In this document: positions 62,617 through 64,000 of the stretch, piece after piece
How the letters are laid out: the number at the start of each line of letters is the position of its first letter
How positions within the stretch are numbered: position 1 is the stretch's first letter
From: a virus
Virus record (IMG/VR): IMGVR_UViG_3300046096_000285
Span: 1-64,000 of that record
Reading direction: 5' to 3' (one strand)
Length of the DNA stretch: 64,000 nt
The notes under the pieces: model-generated
What the model was told of the DNA's origin: nothing
The model's database searches: none
The model's input: the letters and a program-made list of their open reading frames with translations, nothing else
Translations under genes and position numbers: made by a program

Positions 62617-64000
62617 TTGGGAATTTTTAAGCGTAGCTCCGCCCAGCAGCCAAAAGCTGCTAATCGCCAGCAAGGTCTTCGTGCCTCTGCTGCCCGTAAC
62701 GCTACTCAGGTAGGCCCTGGCATCTCAGTAGACTCGTTCGGTGTAATTCGTGCAGAACCTGCAGTCTTCTCTAGCCCACGCCCTCTAACTGCAGCTGCTG
62801 CTCAGATTAAGATTGGCGACAAGGGCGAGGCCGAGTCATTTAAATCTCGCCGCCAGTCTGCCTCTACCGCGTGGCAGTCAGAAGCGTGGGAGTACTACGA
62901 TGCAATTGGTGAAATTAAATATGCTTTTAACCTTGTGGCGTCTGTCGTATCGCGTATCCGACTTTACGCAGCTGTTCTAGACGATCCAGCCGAGGCTCCA
63001 GTCCCAGTTAACAAGTCAAAGAAGATCGAGGGCGACCTTGCAGCTGCTGCAGAGCGTGCCCTAGGCCGTCTTGACTCTGCCTATGGAGGCCAGGCTGGTC
63101 TTCTTAAGGACGCTGCCCTAAACCTCCAGGTTACTGGCGAGTGCTACCTTGTTCAGGTTCCAGAGCGTATCGGCTCTCAGCTCCCTGAATCATGGGACAT
63201 CCGCTCAGTTGATGAGCTTCAGGTTGACCAGAAGGGCAACTACATTATCAATGCCCGCCGTGGTGTTGGTGGCTCTTCTTCGATGAATGTCTCTAAGGAC
63301 ACCATCAAGCTTCCAAAGGATGCGTTCATTGGACGCGTATGGAAGGCTCACCCACGCTATAGCCAGGAGTCTGACAGCTCACTACGCGGCCTTCTAGACC
63401 TTTGTGCGGAACTACTACTCTTGAACCGTACTTTCCGTGCTACGGCCCGTTCTCGCCTCAATGCAGGTGCCCTCTACTTGCCAGACGGTCTATCAGTTGC
63501 TGCGTCTCCAGACCCAGATTATCCGTATGATGAAGATGGCGAATACAATGAGCAGTACAACATTGAAGAAGCTGCTGACGACTTTGAAGACCAGCTTATC
63601 GATGCGATGACCACTCCAATCAAGGATGAGGACTCAGCTTCTGCTGTTGTTCCTCTAATCATCCGCGGTCCTGCAGACCTTGGCGACAAGATCAAGCAGT
63701 TCAAGTTCGAGCGTTCATTTGACGACTCTCTTGTTGTTCGTGCTGACCGTGTTCTTGAGCGCATCATGCAGGGTCTAGACGTTCCTAAGGACGTTGTCTC
63801 TGGTATGGCTAACGTTAAGTACTCAAACGCTCTACAGATCGACGAGTCACTTTACAAGGCACACATTGAACCTCTAATGCTGCTCATTGTTGACGCGCTT
63901 ACTGTTGTCTACCTACGCCCTTACCTAATCGCTAATGGCTACGACAAGGCAGATGTTAACCGCCTCCACATTTGGTATGACCCATCGGCTGTTGCTACTC
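62617..64000 (+). CDS. Portal protein (partial at right edge)
   Basis: 461 codons with no stop before the window ends. TTG start with GGGAG upstream. AWEYYDAIGEIKYAFNLVAS, TGECYLV, RTFRATARSRLNAGALYLPD, LDVPKDVVSGMANVKYSNAL and QIDESLYKAHIEPLMLLIVD are typical portal segments. Forms the dodecameric gate for DNA in the capsid. Follows terminase as usual. Confidence 0.85.
   Translation, partial: MGIFKRSSAQQPKAANRQQGLRASAARNATQVGPGISVDSFGVIRAEPAVFSSPRPLTAAAAQIKIGDKGEAESFKSRRQSASTAWQSEAWEYYDAIGEIKYAFNLVASVVSRIRLYAAVLDDPAEAPVPVNKSKKIEGDLAAAAERALGRLDSAYGGQAGLLKDAALNLQVTGECYLVQVPERIGSQLPESWDIRSVDELQVDQKGNYIINARRGVGGSSSMNVSKDTIKLPKDAFIGRVWKAHPRYSQESDSSLRGLLDLCAELLLLNRTFRATARSRLNAGALYLPDGLSVAASPDPDYPYDEDGEYNEQYNIEEAADDFEDQLIDAMTTPIKDEDSASAVVPLIIRGPADLGDKIKQFKFERSFDDSLVVRADRVLERIMQGLDVPKDVVSGMANVKYSNALQIDESLYKAHIEPLMLLIVDALTVVYLRPYLIANGYDKADVNRLHIWYDPSAVAT

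Overview
This window is a double-stranded DNA tailed phage that infects an actinobacterium. The evidence is a large terminase, the start of a portal gene, tail-fibre genes, two peptidoglycan hydrolases and many tiny genes, together with actinobacterial hallmarks: WhiB, a DUF3039 protein, a ClgR-like Xre protein, FmdB, a class Ib ribonucleotide reductase and ThyX. Widespread leaderless genes (a TANNNT box 5-6 nt before the start codon) fit an actinobacterial host. Composition is moderate in GC; a freshwater Microbacteriaceae-type host is a guess only. I see no integrase, ParA or CRISPR, so a lytic lifestyle is likely but not proven.

Layout. Positions 1-10410 (minus strand) hold tail-fibre and receptor-binding genes, including a three-gene block of beta-sandwich/glycine-rich fibres present twice in the same order. 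From 10480 (plus strand) come a beta-propeller protein, then nrdH-nrdI-nrdE-[HNH]-nrdF, WhiB, a membrane protein, a tmRNA and five tRNAs or tRNA-like genes, two HNH genes, a sixth tRNA-like gene, dUTPase, ThyX and a dNMP-kinase fusion. Positions 21-27.7 kb hold many small unknown genes, a metallophosphoesterase and a tandem family of short paralogues. The lysis region lies at 27.8-31.2 kb on the minus strand. Positions 32.3-38.3 kb carry regulators, a candidate small terminase subunit and a CHAP-like protein lacking its cysteine. Positions 38.4-56.3 kb are an array of separately transcribed small genes that also includes a MoxR/VWA pair, SSB and a HicA-like/Xre pair. After a 0.95-kb non-coding region with a predicted structured RNA, the virion module begins: NlpC/P60 protein, HTH protein, intein-containing large terminase and portal (cut by the window end).

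The most unusual feature is the 38.4-55.4 kb array. A 13-bp sequence, TATTCATTTTTTC, occurs 22 times, always in the same orientation and always between the terminator of one gene and the promoter of the next. By hand count the gap from this site to the -35 hexamer is 26-31 bp in 16 of 20 promoters that could be measured; the others are 18, 37, 38 and 41 bp, roughly one helical turn away. A CGACACG-like element often follows the site, then a -35/-10 promoter with 16-18 bp spacing, then an AAGGGG-NTTCAA-type leader just before ATG. This looks like a phage-wide regulon that switches on some 20 small genes together.

Working together: NrdHIEF, ThyX, dUTPase and dNMP kinase supply deoxynucleotides; tmRNA, tRNAs and WhiB adjust host translation and transcription; LytM endolysin and small membrane proteins lyse the host; terminase and portal package DNA; the duplicated fibres probably diversify host recognition. 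All coordinates, spacings and repeat counts were read by eye without software.
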